Assembly: GCA_008933995.1 (NCBI GenBank)
Contig: WARS01000009.1
Coordinates: forward strand, 2,140,001-2,204,000
Direction: 5' to 3'
DNA: 64,000 nucleotides
From: Datnioides undecimradiatus
Taxonomy: Eukaryota; Chordata; Actinopteri; Lobotiformes; Datnioididae
The translations under genes were made by a program, and so were the position numbers. The notes beneath the pieces were generated by a model. That model searched no databases. It saw only the letters and a list, made by a program, of their open reading frames with translations, and had not been told where the DNA came from. Shown here piece after piece: positions 22,066 to 32,957 of the stretch (positions are counted from its first letter, which is position 1; the number at the start of each line of letters is the position of its first letter).

Positions 22066-24789
22066 TGTTTGTGCGTCTGCATAGTTTTGGCCTTGTGGTG
22101 TGCATGCTGGCTTCCTGTGATTACATGAATAACTTTAACAACTTCTGATACGTATCGTCCTGCTGAATGAACACACATATTAATACAAGTTGTGGTGAAA
22201 CTGTGACTAGAAACTACTGAACTTTCAAGCTTGAATGTTGCGTTGCTTTAAACATTACAAGATGTCTAAAAACTGCCTCATGACAACAGCAGAGAGAGTT
22301 TGTGGAAACAATACACAAAGAACGGGGGGAACAACATGCTCCGATTTGTCTTTTCGTGACGGCATCATTGAAACATCAAGCTATCACATAACTGGACATG
22401 TGTGCGAGACAAGAAAACAGGATGCAGACTGGGACTGTGGGATTTTTAAGATAAAAAAATGATGATGTCAATGTCAAGAGAAAAAAAAAAAGGTGTGGGG
22501 GGGGTTTAAAGGTACAGTAAAGAAAATATAAACAGGAAGTCTGGGGAAGGACAGAGAAATGCCTTATTTTAGAAAGAGACGCGGCGAGCGAGAGAGAGAC
22601 GAGAAGGAGGGAAGCAGAGGAGGGTTCAAAAGCTCTTGGAAAGTTGCTGCTGTAATAATAATCTGCTTCCTGCTCGATTGATGGAGAGAAAGATGACGTT
22701 TCCCAACATCTGAGAGATCCAGACATGGGAATTTCTAAATGAGAGCCAGACCGGGTTCAAATAGTATTTGCAAACACTATTGATGGTTTGTTTTAACTCG
22801 CTGTGAGTGCCAGATGGTGAGATTTACCACATAAGACAATGAAAAAGGGATTCAGAACGTTTCGACTTCGAAAATATGCATCTGACGCTTCACATAAAGC
22901 AGTTTCTGGTAGACTGAGCAGGTTGAAAAACAAAAGTCAGCGTGCTAGCTTTATGATGAGACGTGAATTTCAGTGTCTGATCAGTCCTCAGATCTGAAGG
23001 GACTTCCAGGAAAATGAATCACCAGTTGTATAATTTAGAGACTTCAGTAACATGGGCCTATTCTACATACACCATACATGTGGTGCACGAAGCATTGTTT
23101 ACATCAGCGCTACACGAGTGTGTAATAAGTCTTTTTATTCCCTGCGTTTCACTGCTGCATCGCGGCTGTTTCCTGACATGTTGTCACACACACCAGCCGA
23201 ACGGTGGATGGCATGAAACAGACGTTTCATTTGAAAGACGCGGCCAGTTTTTTGAGGTGAACGCCGCTTTCATTTAGCAGCGCAATGAGCTATTTGACAT
23301 GCAGGCTCTGCTCGACGTGGTCCTCTTCCAGCTCGTTTCTGCTAAATCATAAAATCATTTTGTTGCCGTCGAAGCACAGCACGTTTGTATTAATCTGATC
23401 CCAGATCACCAAAAGTTGGCACCAAGTCGCCTTATGCCCCATCCCACATTTTTTAACTTGCACTGCATCCCTGATTAATCCTGTATTGCCATATTTACTG
23501 TACAACGATGTCTGCAGCCCGCTCTATGACATTCAGTAAAATACAACTGCCAAATGTAAAACTGAAATATTCAAAATTCAGTACAAACAAAGAGGAAGTT
23601 GCACAAGTCAAACCTTGCAACCAATTAAAGTAAGTATTTGGGCCACTAATCAAGCTAGCCAAGCTAAACTTTAGCCATCAATACTGCAATGGACTGCAAA
23701 CATATAGAAGTCGATTACAGTGTTACAAAACAGTTGTCAGTGGACGCATCTCTAAAAAAAATGCTCACGCAAACGTTTCCTACTGCTGCAGTTTCACATT
23801 AAAATCACACATCTGGCAAAACCAAAAATGCATCTACTTTATAAGGCCACAGTCATTTTGGGCATATTTTAATAGTGAGTCAGTCAATCAAATAAGAAGT
23901 AGCAGCCAGAGCACCTCCAACTTCTCAGCAGGAATATATATGAATGTATAAGAGATACACTCATCATAAAATTGCTCCACAGCGCCACTAGTGGTCAAAA
24001 ATCCAATAAGGCACCTTTAATGTTGCCAGACGTGAGACTAGAGTAGCCCCCTTTTCCCAAACAAGAAAACATTTGGAAGTAGCATTTTCCAGCACAAAGA
24101 CAGGTTTATCCATCTTTAACTTCAACTTGTTATTAATTTGTCTGTTGATATTAGCAATTTTTATTGATGAAACGTGCAGTAATCTGATTACACTATCCTG
24201 AGAAGTATATATTTTTGGTATAAATGCTTAACTCGATGTTGCTAAGTTGTGGCCATGTGCAAATGTCTTCCCCGAGAGCCAAATGTGCAACCATCCAAAG
24301 CATCTCAGCAGGTGGCGGCGGACATGTTTGTCCAAATCAATACAATGCGAGTACAGGTGGATGAGCAAGTCCACACATTTACATAATTGTGTATCGCGCA
24401 TCAGGAGTGTGTGCTCATGGTTTCGTGTGGGTTGAATATTGTTTGAGGAAGTGATGGCATAAATACAGTATCTGTGTTTTGGAAAGGGAAACAAAATCAT
24501 GTGTGGGTGTGTATGCTAAGATGCCAGGTGTAAATATAATCCGGCAGCAGGACATCAGTTCCAGACGCAACCCGGATACAAGGTTCGTGTTCATTTAAGT
24601 TGGAAACAGGGTCTCTAATCTTTATATCACTGCTCTTTGTTTTATTAGATGTGGTTTCAGCTGTGACGATGGGCGTGTATCTTGTTTTATGGGACCATAG
24701 ATTGTATCAGCAGACTAAAACTCACAATGTATATAACACAAACTAAAACGTTATTAAGTTAATGCTCGCCCAGCTTGCATGAATGTTAT
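22066..24789. other. Unique non-coding DNA
   Basis: About 2.7 kb of complex sequence without a recognised gene. An A-run and G-run lie near 22480-22505. The stretch about 23968-24020 (GCGCCACTAGTGGTCAAAAA ... AAGGCACCTTTAA) resembles the end of a common fish repeat but is too short to name. Confidence 0.45.
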
Positions 24790-24920
24790 AAACAGGAAGT
24801 TGCTGGTAATCTGCCTCTCCCACTATATATCTGCAAAACCAGCTGTGCAGGGGCCTGCTCTGGACAGTCAAACTGCATGCTGGGATACACTGACAGACCA
24901 TGAGCAGCCAAGTGTGTGTA
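24790..24920 (+). repeat. Unnamed interspersed repeat, copy 1 of 2
   Basis: It shares an ordered series of matches with 36083-36218, including an identical 18-mer (24839-24856) and an identical 28-mer (24869-24896, with ATGCTGGGATACACTGACAG at its end), plus matching flanks (AACAGGAA on the left, AAGTGTGTG on the right). No open frame runs through it. I do not recognise the family; a non-autonomous transposon or SINE fragment is likely. Confidence 0.75.
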
Positions 24921-24936
24921 AATGTGCTAATATTCA

Positions 24937-24989
24937 ACATTATTAGACATTAGACATTATCATTATTAGACATTATCTCATTATTAGAA
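24937..24989 (+). repeat. Short ATTAGACATT tandem repeat
   Basis: Tandem and interleaved copies of ATTAGACATTATC directly right of the unnamed repeat. It could be the repeat's variable tail or an independent duplication. Confidence 0.75.
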
Positions 24990-25849
24990 ATGAAACGCGT
25001 CACTTTAATTTGATGCGCTTGTAAACAGTGCGCGCTATTTGAAAAGCACTGGCTTTGGGTGCATTTAAAGTTTATTTTGACTTAACTGTAGCATTTCCAG
25101 ATCTCAGCAAATGCTTTGGTGAGTACAGTGTTATCATAAACAACAAAACAATTAGAAATATACAATTTCTTTGCCACGGAAGACTTCAAATATGGAGAAT
25201 ATTCACATATGAGGTGTGGTTGTGGTTGATCAGTTTATTCCAAATAGGATTGTTAGGTTATGCGTCCAACATCATCAGTGAACTGAAATAAAGTCCCTGG
25301 TAAATATAAATTACAACACCCCTACACCTTTGATATGTTCGCCCTCTGATCTCTAGGCTCAGTCAGTCCGTGTACCGCTGTAAATCTGGAACATTTATCT
25401 GTTTGTTTGGCTCATTCCTGATTTTATTATGGCGTCTAAGGTTTCCTCTGACAAAGAGGGTTTTAACATCCAAAATGAAATGAACAGGGATAAGAAAGTG
25501 CACGCTGCACTACTTACGATATAAAGGATGGCCTGTGCTGCTGAAAAAAGCATTCCAGGGAGGCTAAATACTGGGGGCATGTATTGGTCATGACATAAAG
25601 AATCAGATAAGCTCACCAACTAGCTTACCTTGCTCTTCCTTGTTCTGCACTCAGCCTCTTCCTCCCCTCTCCTCCTTCCCCTTTCTGACATAAACAACTC
25701 TCTAATTTACGACCAATAATATCCTGATTCAATCACCTGATTGATTTTGGACTTGTGTCCCACTAATAAATCTCAGCTCTTCTTCTCTTATTGAGTCCTC
25801 CATCGGATCTCCACACTCCCCCACCCAAACACACACAATCATGCACACG
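24990..25849. other. Unique non-coding DNA
   Basis: Complex AT-leaning sequence; no gene, no recognised repeat. Confidence 0.5.
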
Positions 25850-25850
25850 T

Positions 25851-25885
<35 letters not shown>

Positions 25886-25886
25886 G
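25850..25886. repeat. Compound (CA)n(TA)n microsatellite
   Basis: About 13 CA units switching into TATATATA. Confidence 0.94.
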
Positions 25887-25973
25887 TCTAATGGTATTAG
25901 AAAATCAAAGTCTCTCATTTTGTCTCAGTATATCTGCAGGGCCTGGTAATAGATCTGGCCGTACTTATATCCG

Positions 25974-26018
25974 GAGAAGGGAGGAGGAGGAGAAGAAGGA
26001 GGAGAGGAGGAGGAGGAC
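25974..26018. repeat. (GGA)n/(GAA)n purine tract
   Basis: All-purine plus-strand run of GGA and GAA units, about 90 bp right of the preceding microsatellite. Confidence 0.88.
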
Positions 26019-26689
26019 TGCAAGCAAGGGAAGAAGATGGAGAGGATATAAAGAAGAATAAAATGGAGAGCGTACGAGCAGCAGATATAGAAAGTTAATC
26101 AGGATGTGCAGGGTTCAGTGTCTGCGCGGACTGAGGCTGAATTCACTGAATTAGGACATCTTTATCTGGTCGGCAGCAGAGCGACAGGAATAGTAAACCA
26201 CAGCAGGCGGTGGTCATAAAACGTTCTGCTCTAAAACGGGCTTTAATCTGCTGTGACCGAGAGAAGCGTCGTCTCAATACCTCAAAGAAGAATTAAAAGG
26301 TCTGATTGTGCGTTATGGGAGCTGGATAAACTGGGTTTGATGTAATGACGTGAGAGCTCACTTCTATTGTACAAATTAGCGTGTTTTATGCTGCACGCTG
26401 AACAAAATGCCTAAAACAGCAGATTTACTCGTGCATTTAATCATTTCTGTTTCATTACTTCCTTCTTTTTATCACTTTGTTTCACGGATGATCATTTATT
26501 CTGCTAACTAAAACTAACAATGAGCCACAAGAGGCTAAATCTAATTTATATTTATATATAAGAGATTTATATGCAGCTATCACGCAGGAGAAAATGCAGC
26601 AAACACATCAGAATAGGTGTTTTTAATCAGCGGTAATAATGATATTAAATGTCGTACTCAAAGATCCTTTAAAGCCGACGTGCTGACAG
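26019..26689. other. Unique non-coding DNA
   Basis: Complex sequence with an AT-rich patch near 26535-26572. Nothing recognised. Confidence 0.5.
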
Positions 26690-27070
26690 ATGTGCACCGC
26701 AGCTTGACGTTAGGCTAAAGGGTGCTGTGTGCACGAATACCTGCATGCATGACCACAGGCAGAGTCGACTACGTGGCCGCACACGTGCACACGCCACGGC
26801 CGGCGTAATCACATCCGCGTTAACGTCGGCCAATCCCCTTGCTGTGCACCTCCCCATTAATATAATTAAATTCTACTACAAACTTTCCCTTTGAAGCAAA
26901 TTAATTAAGATGCTATTATTTAGCCATTGAGAGGTTAATGACCACCATTAGCAACAAAGGCTACATCCACCATCATCAGCCAAACTTGGTTATTTGGTCC
27001 ATTTTGGTTATTTACCGAGCCTGAGATTGATGGCTCCTGATACTGCCAGTGACGCTAATTAGCTTTTAAA
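26690..27070. promoter_or_regulatory. Enhancer-like block, homeodomain/TCF/PBX-rich
   Basis: A GC- and CpG-rich left half with CACGTG-type cores is followed by an AT-rich half with repeated homeodomain cores (ATTAATATAATTAAA near 26855-26869, AATTAATTAAG near 26899-26909, GCTAATTAGC near 27054-27063), CTTTGAAGC and AACAAAGG (TCF/SOX type), and AGATTGATGG at 27023-27032, one base off the PBX-HOX consensus TGATTGATGG. It has no repeats and no long frame. This is the composition of vertebrate conserved non-coding elements; function is inferred. Confidence 0.33.
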
Positions 27071-27779
27071 ACATAACACACTCCATCACTGCTCAGGACC
27101 CCGAACAGCAACTGGAGAACAATCTCATCATCCTTTGCTCCTGTCTTAACATAGAGGACAGTGGAGCAAATGAGATTCAGAGAGGACACTCTGCACCATG
27201 TGTTGTATGTGTACTTGTAAACACTTAGCCACACTACCGAGTACAATTCTGTAAAAAGTAATCTAAAAAAAGGCAATACTGCTTGTTTTATCACACTATT
27301 CTGCTGATATGTTGCTATCAATCATGGTCATATCAAAATATGGAAAGACATGAAGGATAGAAACTACTATCAGGGTCTAGTGGAGGTTTAATTCTGGTGA
27401 TTTTACACATTCAAGGTGAAGGATTCTTATATGTTTGAGGAAATCCTGCAGTTTCCTGACTAAATTAACCTACACTGTATGTAAGAGTATTGAGAATTAC
27501 TCATTTATAATCAGTAACTGCACCTAAAATATATAAAAATAATAAAATCATAATAAAACTTAAATGGTTTGTGATGGTAGAGCACCTTCTCAAACCACAT
27601 TTCACCACAGTCCCACGCAGTGACCACTGGCTGGGCCTTACTGCAGAGCTGCTGCGTCGCACCAGGCAGAGCAGCCTCATCCGCAGCGGTGACAACAATA
27701 ATCCCTGTTCTACAAACACGCAAACGACACCACCCCCCCCCGCAACACTGACATATTTAAGAGACGATAACATTTCCCT

Positions 27780-28110
27780 TCCCCTTCGTCTCGCACTTCA
27801 CGAAGTTAAATTAATAGCCAGGCGTCGTGATGTCATCGAGACGACAGCCGGGGTCTGGGGGGGATGCTACACCCCGCCGCATCGGGTCGCCTGATTGGAG
27901 GACCCCGGAGCCGCGGCCAATGGGAGCACTGGTTGGAATCGCAGAGGGAGCCGGATGAGTAATGGCCTCGCCAGTAAAGGGCACTCAAATGACATTGTGG
28001 GGATAACAGAACTTATTGTCAAGCGTTTGCACTGCGGGCGATTTACAGTCGCTCCATAAATGTTTATTAGCTTTTCCTCTATTTATAACTTCTGAAAATC
28101 ATGATGGGCC
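27780..28110. promoter_or_regulatory. CpG-rich regulatory block with CCAAT, ATF/CRE-like, FOX and MEF2 sites
   Basis: In order: palindromic GATGTCATC (27829-27837) containing TGATGTCA (ATF/CRE variant), an inverted CCAAT box (ATTGG 27894-27898), a direct CCAAT box (27917-27921) in GC-rich DNA, TGTTTATT (28061-28068, FOX type) and a perfect MEF2 consensus CTATTTATAA (28079-28088). CpGs are frequent from about 27820 to 27960. It could be a promoter or an enhancer. No TATA box or downstream coding exon is evident, so direction and target are unknown. Confidence 0.38.
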
Positions 28111-31100
28111 TGACTACGCCCTTGTGTCTCTGCACTTTTATGATGTGGGTGAACATACCCCTGACGAGCAGCACTGAGGGGTCTCTGTGTGCACACTCCG
28201 CGCGTGTGTCTATATGCGCGTTTGTGTATATGTACAATTATCAGGAGCTGCAGTGTTTTCACAGGACCCCTATGTTCCTAAATGCTTTCAAATCTGAAAC
28301 ACGCACACACACACATACCCGTGGCCTCTCGCGCACACACGCAGCTGTTCTGCAGAGGCATGCGATTTAAGATGGATGGTTATGGCAGGTTTTTATCTGC
28401 GAGAGTGTAAATCAGCACGACTTCACATCAGGTGGAAGTAGACGCTCTAAAACAACCTGAAAGTCAGAGCGCCAAAGGGACGGAGGGTCTCTTTAAAAAG
28501 GAGGAAACGCTCACTCATGCACGTCTATAAGAACGCTTGAGGATGGTTTATGCGTCCAGTGAATCATCTCTGTGTCGTGTCACATTATATTTAAACACAC
28601 CGCGGCAGAGATCTCCGACATCCACCTTTGCTAAACTTACTTTTTAATCTGCGCAGGTTATGTTGTTATCATGTTATAAAAGTGATTTTGAAACGTTTTG
28701 ACGTAGCATGAACAGTTTGCATGTTTACAGCTGATAAAAACAAACTGCGAAGCTCTCACAGAAATGATTTTATGATCAATTTACGGTAAGGGGAGATGTG
28801 GCATTCATAGAAAATCAGCTAAGATGAAATATTATATATCAGATTTTAAACTTTAAGCACGACATGTTTCCTTACAGCTCTTAACCTGAAACCACAGTAC
28901 CACCAGTGATTCATTGGAGTCCAACCCAGAGGCGCGGTTAACTCACCCTGCACCGTGCCGGTGGGGTCGTTCAGTTCTGTAGCAGCTGAAATCAAAGTAA
29001 GATGAATTTGGCTTAAGGTGATTCTTCTCCTGCGGTTATCTCATCCCGACACGCATCCATCACACAACCAAGACACCATAAACATGGCGCCCTCCATGGT
29101 GTCGACGTTTAACTGCACTTTGTGTCATGTACCACCTCTTACGTTACCACTGAGACACGTGTGGTGAAGCCTTTGGATCAAAATGTAAAAAAAAAAAGGT
29201 TTGACACTCTTTAAACATGTGATTATAACATGCATTTAGAGTGACGCCGTGCAGGAAGTCGGTCAGTTAAGGGAAACTGGGATGCTAGTCCTATTTTTCA
29301 TCTTATATAATACAACACTTGCTTGTTTTTGGCCTGTGGCTCAACGTTAAGTTTCACGTTTGGTGCTCTGAGGGGATAAGTGAAGACGCAGCTGGGAAAG
29401 TGAGTGTATTTTCAGTAAACATCCCCACAGATAGCGCAGTACGCGAGCCAGGAAAGAAACGTGATGGCATGAAAGGTGTTTTCTGATATTTTACCAAATC
29501 CTCACCAGCAAAAACACCGGCGACGGAGAACAACAGTGGTGATTGGCAGAATTTGGATTTAGTAGCACATCTGTATGAAGAAGAGCTGAATATCCCTGCT
29601 GTAGTTTCAGACCGGGGTGACGGTTGTAAAGTTAAGAGCAGCCCCGGCTTTTACGACCTCTTGGGTCTTGAACGATCACCGGTCTGAAGTGAAAGACAAT
29701 CTTCCCGTTTAAAATAAAATCCCATCAAGTTTCAGACTCAGACGTATGTAACTTGCAGAAATCATTCCCATAAAAGGAATGAAAAGGAATAATAATTAAG
29801 AGGAGGGTAAAGTGTTCCTGCGTGTGATGCCCTCACCCCCCCACCACCCCTCCTCCATCTACTTGTCATGCAGAAGGTACTTCTACAAATTGAGGTAGCT
29901 GTGCTATTCTCCCTGGCCGCCTGCCTACAAACGTTAATCACCGGCTCAGGCTTTTAAGTGTGGGCCAACTGTGGTCATCCGTGACAGCAGAGGTGTAACT
30001 TTATGAAATAATTACTTCACAGGCCTTCGGAGTATGTTGAGGGCTGAAAATAAACAGCACTAGGGGAGAGCTGGGGTGAGGGAAAGGGGGGAGGAAAGGC
30101 AGAACGGAGAGACCGTCCAGCGAATGAAATGAAAACGCTAGCTGCTCTCTCTCTCCCCCGGTGCAGAGATTTATGGGAGATGTACATGACATGGCAGCAG
30201 CTCAGAAGAAGCCCCTCTCTCTCTCTCTCTCTCTTTCCCCATCTCTCATCTATCTCTCTTTATCTCTCTCCCCCTCCCTTGATCCCATCGCAGCTGTTCC
30301 AGCCCTGGCCCACTTGCTGCACCTGCCCAAAAAGGCCCTCGATCAAGGCTAGCACGAACAAACCTAACGACTCTTAAAGGGACACTGCTACTCTTTAATG
30401 CACAAATTCACCAAAAAAACACAAGTTCAGATTCACGGTCAGACATTGTGTTTCCTTCGCATTTGAGTGAAATAGAGCGGCCTGAGCCTGAGTGCTCGAC
30501 TGTCCAAGTTCCTTCCTTTCTGGTAACTCCCTTCCGACTTTCACCAACCCGAGCGAAGGGAGATTCCCCAAATTTACAGCATCATCCTTTAACCTCAAGT
30601 CACATGATTTCTCTGGGCTGTAACCACTCCTGGCGCTGTCCGGACAGAGGTTGTCTAGCGCTAGTCACACTGTCTGGGCTTCCTGGTTGATTTATATGAG
30701 CGAGAGGCCGGTGAAAATCATCACTGACTCCTTGTCCCAGACAGGAAATCAAAGAGAGGGAGACAGCATAATCAGTGGAGCAGCCTGACCTGGATCCAGA
30801 GCGCTCAGAACGCTTCACAGCAGACAGCTGCTATCACCGCTGACCTGGCTCGGCTTCGAGATCAGAACATACAGATGTGAAACACAAGAACATGTTTTGA
30901 AATGGTTTCAAGGGCCACGGGTGATAACATCTGCATCCACATACTTTTCACGATGCCAGTTTGCAAACTATGCCGTTCGTTTGCTTTTGGATGCATATTT
31001 TGGCTTAATTTGACTGCACATTGGTATATAAAACTCAAATCAATACCGAAGCTTTGATAAAAAATAAAATAAAAGTACGACCTGATGTGAACTCTGATAG

Positions 31101-31449
31101 ATGCAATCACTCTGTCCAGTCTCAAATTGACTTTCATGCCACGCCGCAATGATTAGAAATGAACAGCTCCCTGAAATGGTCGAAACAAACAATAACAGCA
31201 ACTGAAAACCACCCAGTATGAATTTAAAATGGCCAATTAAAATGTAAACAAAAGTAAAAATTAACTAATTTTATTGAGAAAAACATTTTTACAATTTGCA
31301 AATGTTGTTGGTCACCACCACCGGCATCTACACCTTAGCCGTTCGTAGCTCCGGTGGTCCAGATGTGTACGCAATCATGTTTATTATTCGAAAAAAGCTC
31401 TCTCTGGGAATGGATAGATTATTACAATTCTGAGTGCATGGATTAAAAC
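28111..31449. other. Unique non-coding DNA with a CT microsatellite
   Basis: About 3.3 kb without a gene. It contains a short CA patch near 28300-28316 and a (CT)n-rich tract at 30214-30273. Parts near 28380-28640 look regulatory (CpG, TTAAACACACCG) but carry no motif cluster I would defend. Confidence 0.45.
30214..30273. repeat. (CT)n-rich tract
   Basis: About ten CT units followed by a degenerate TCTC-rich stretch. It gives Ser/Leu-rich open frames on the plus strand. Confidence 0.92.
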
Positions 31450-31860
31450 TGATAATTACATGCATAAAGGTATTTTGCTAGCAAGAGCGTGGCCCTCCTC
31501 CACTGCGGTTACAATAGATAAAAGTTATTACCTTATGTCTTATGAGCGTGTCCATGTTTATGGATCCGTTTGCACGTCTGTGACTCCGCGCAGGTGTGTG
31601 TGAAATGGTCAGCGCGTGCGCCTGCGCATGCAAATGTGCACGCGTGCTCGTGTGTCTGCGTGAAGTACGCGCCTCTGATTCTCGTTAGAGCCCTGATGTA
31701 GCCGTGAGCTGACAGACTGCCTCAGCCGACCGCCCGTGTGCATTAAACTGACTGAGGGAAGATAAACGCACGGTGCCCAGATTAAAGTGACAAATAGACC
31801 CTGCATGCAAAGTGGCAAAGGTAAATTGTGTTGCTAAATGCGAGCGGAGACGGTTTCTGT
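31450..31860. promoter_or_regulatory. CpG-rich block with NRF1-like and POU sites
   Basis: GCGCGTGCGCCTGCGCATGC at 31613-31632 holds two overlapping NRF1-type half-sites (TGCGC), directly fused to ATGCAAAT (31628-31635, POU octamer). The 20 bases also largely alternate purine/pyrimidine. NRF1 sites are typical of CpG promoters; here no TATA box or exon follows. Confidence 0.22.
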
Positions 31861-32720
31861 GACTGCAGCACCCGGACTTATCTGTGATAAACGAGGCATA
31901 AGTGCTAAAGCACCCGAGTCGAAGCTACTAAATTTCACAAGGCCCTCTGACCACTTATTTCCCTCCAAAAACATCAGAGGCGAAGCAAGGCCGCGGCTGT
32001 AAATCAAGCAAATGCACTGATATGCAAAAACGCATCTCGCTTCAGATGAACCCTCTAATTTTTATCCTAGCTTAGTGAGAGCACATCTGCTGGCAAGGGT
32101 GCACACGCTGACATGTGCAGGGAGCGATGGCGATACAACAGCACAGGCGACGTTTGATTCAACTCTCCTGGTAGAGCAACATCAGATTTGCCAGTACCTT
32201 ATGGGCTTAAATATTAAGATATCATATCAAAAGATATTAAAAGCCTTGAATTAGCTGTATCACTGACACACCTGCTGCCACTCAGAAACATATAATGAAG
32301 CCCGTGCATGTTTCCCCGACAGTCCCCTTCGTTTCAACACATTGGCGTATGACGGGCATGCTGCGGCCGACGTGATCGCAGCGAGTCTGCATGTTTTCCC
32401 TGTCGCATGACAAGCCTTGAAACAAACTGCACCACATGTGACACTCAAATCGTAGCAGGAGCCGGAGCAGCGGTGACACAGGTAGTTCGGTAGCAGCAAT
32501 AATGGTTTTGAAATCGGCCTGAGCTGTCATCAGAGACACGGATTTGATAGCTGCTGTCAGGTTACTTCAGCACTTAATAATAGTAGGCTTGTGTGCAGTA
32601 ATCTTGATGTAATAAAGGTGATTTTAGCGAACTGTGCTATGACAAGATAATGTTTTTTCTTGCTTACACTGCTGAGACTGATTCTCCCTGCAAAACAAAT
32701 ATTATAGTAAATATTTATTT
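31861..32720. other. Unique non-coding DNA
   Basis: Complex sequence, CpG present but unclustered. No gene recognised. Confidence 0.5.
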
Positions 32721-32957
32721 GACCACTCAAAGCGCTTTGTCTGCATTCACCCATTCACAGCACGTTCACAGCACGTTCACGCAGTGATGGCAGAAGCACA
32801 TCAGAGTGGAAACTAACACACTCCTGCACTCATTCGCACACAGATGGCGCAGCATCCGGAGCGATCTGGGGTCCGGTGGCTTGCACTGCGCGGAGGAGCG
32901 AACCACCGATCCTCTGATAGGTGGACGACCCACTCTACCTCTGAGCCGCAGCCGCCC
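32721..32957 (-). mobile_element. tRNA-derived SINE-like teleost repeat (minus strand)
   Basis: Read on the minus strand from about 32957, it starts GGGCGGCTGCGGCTCAGAGG, which contains an RNA polymerase III A-box-like core, and has GGTTCGCTCC (plus-strand 32895-32904), close to the B-box consensus GGTTCGANTCC. The rest matches the teleost repeat whose plus-strand form reads CATTCACCCATTCACA ... GATGGCGCAGC ... GCGATCTGGGGTC ... CGAACCACCGAT ... GGACGACCC ... GAGCCGCAGCCGCCC. The left end carries a small CAGCACGTTCA duplication near 32758-32780. Substitutions relative to what I recall as consensus suggest an old copy. There is no coding capacity; the 82-residue frame across it is spurious. 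Confidence 0.8.
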
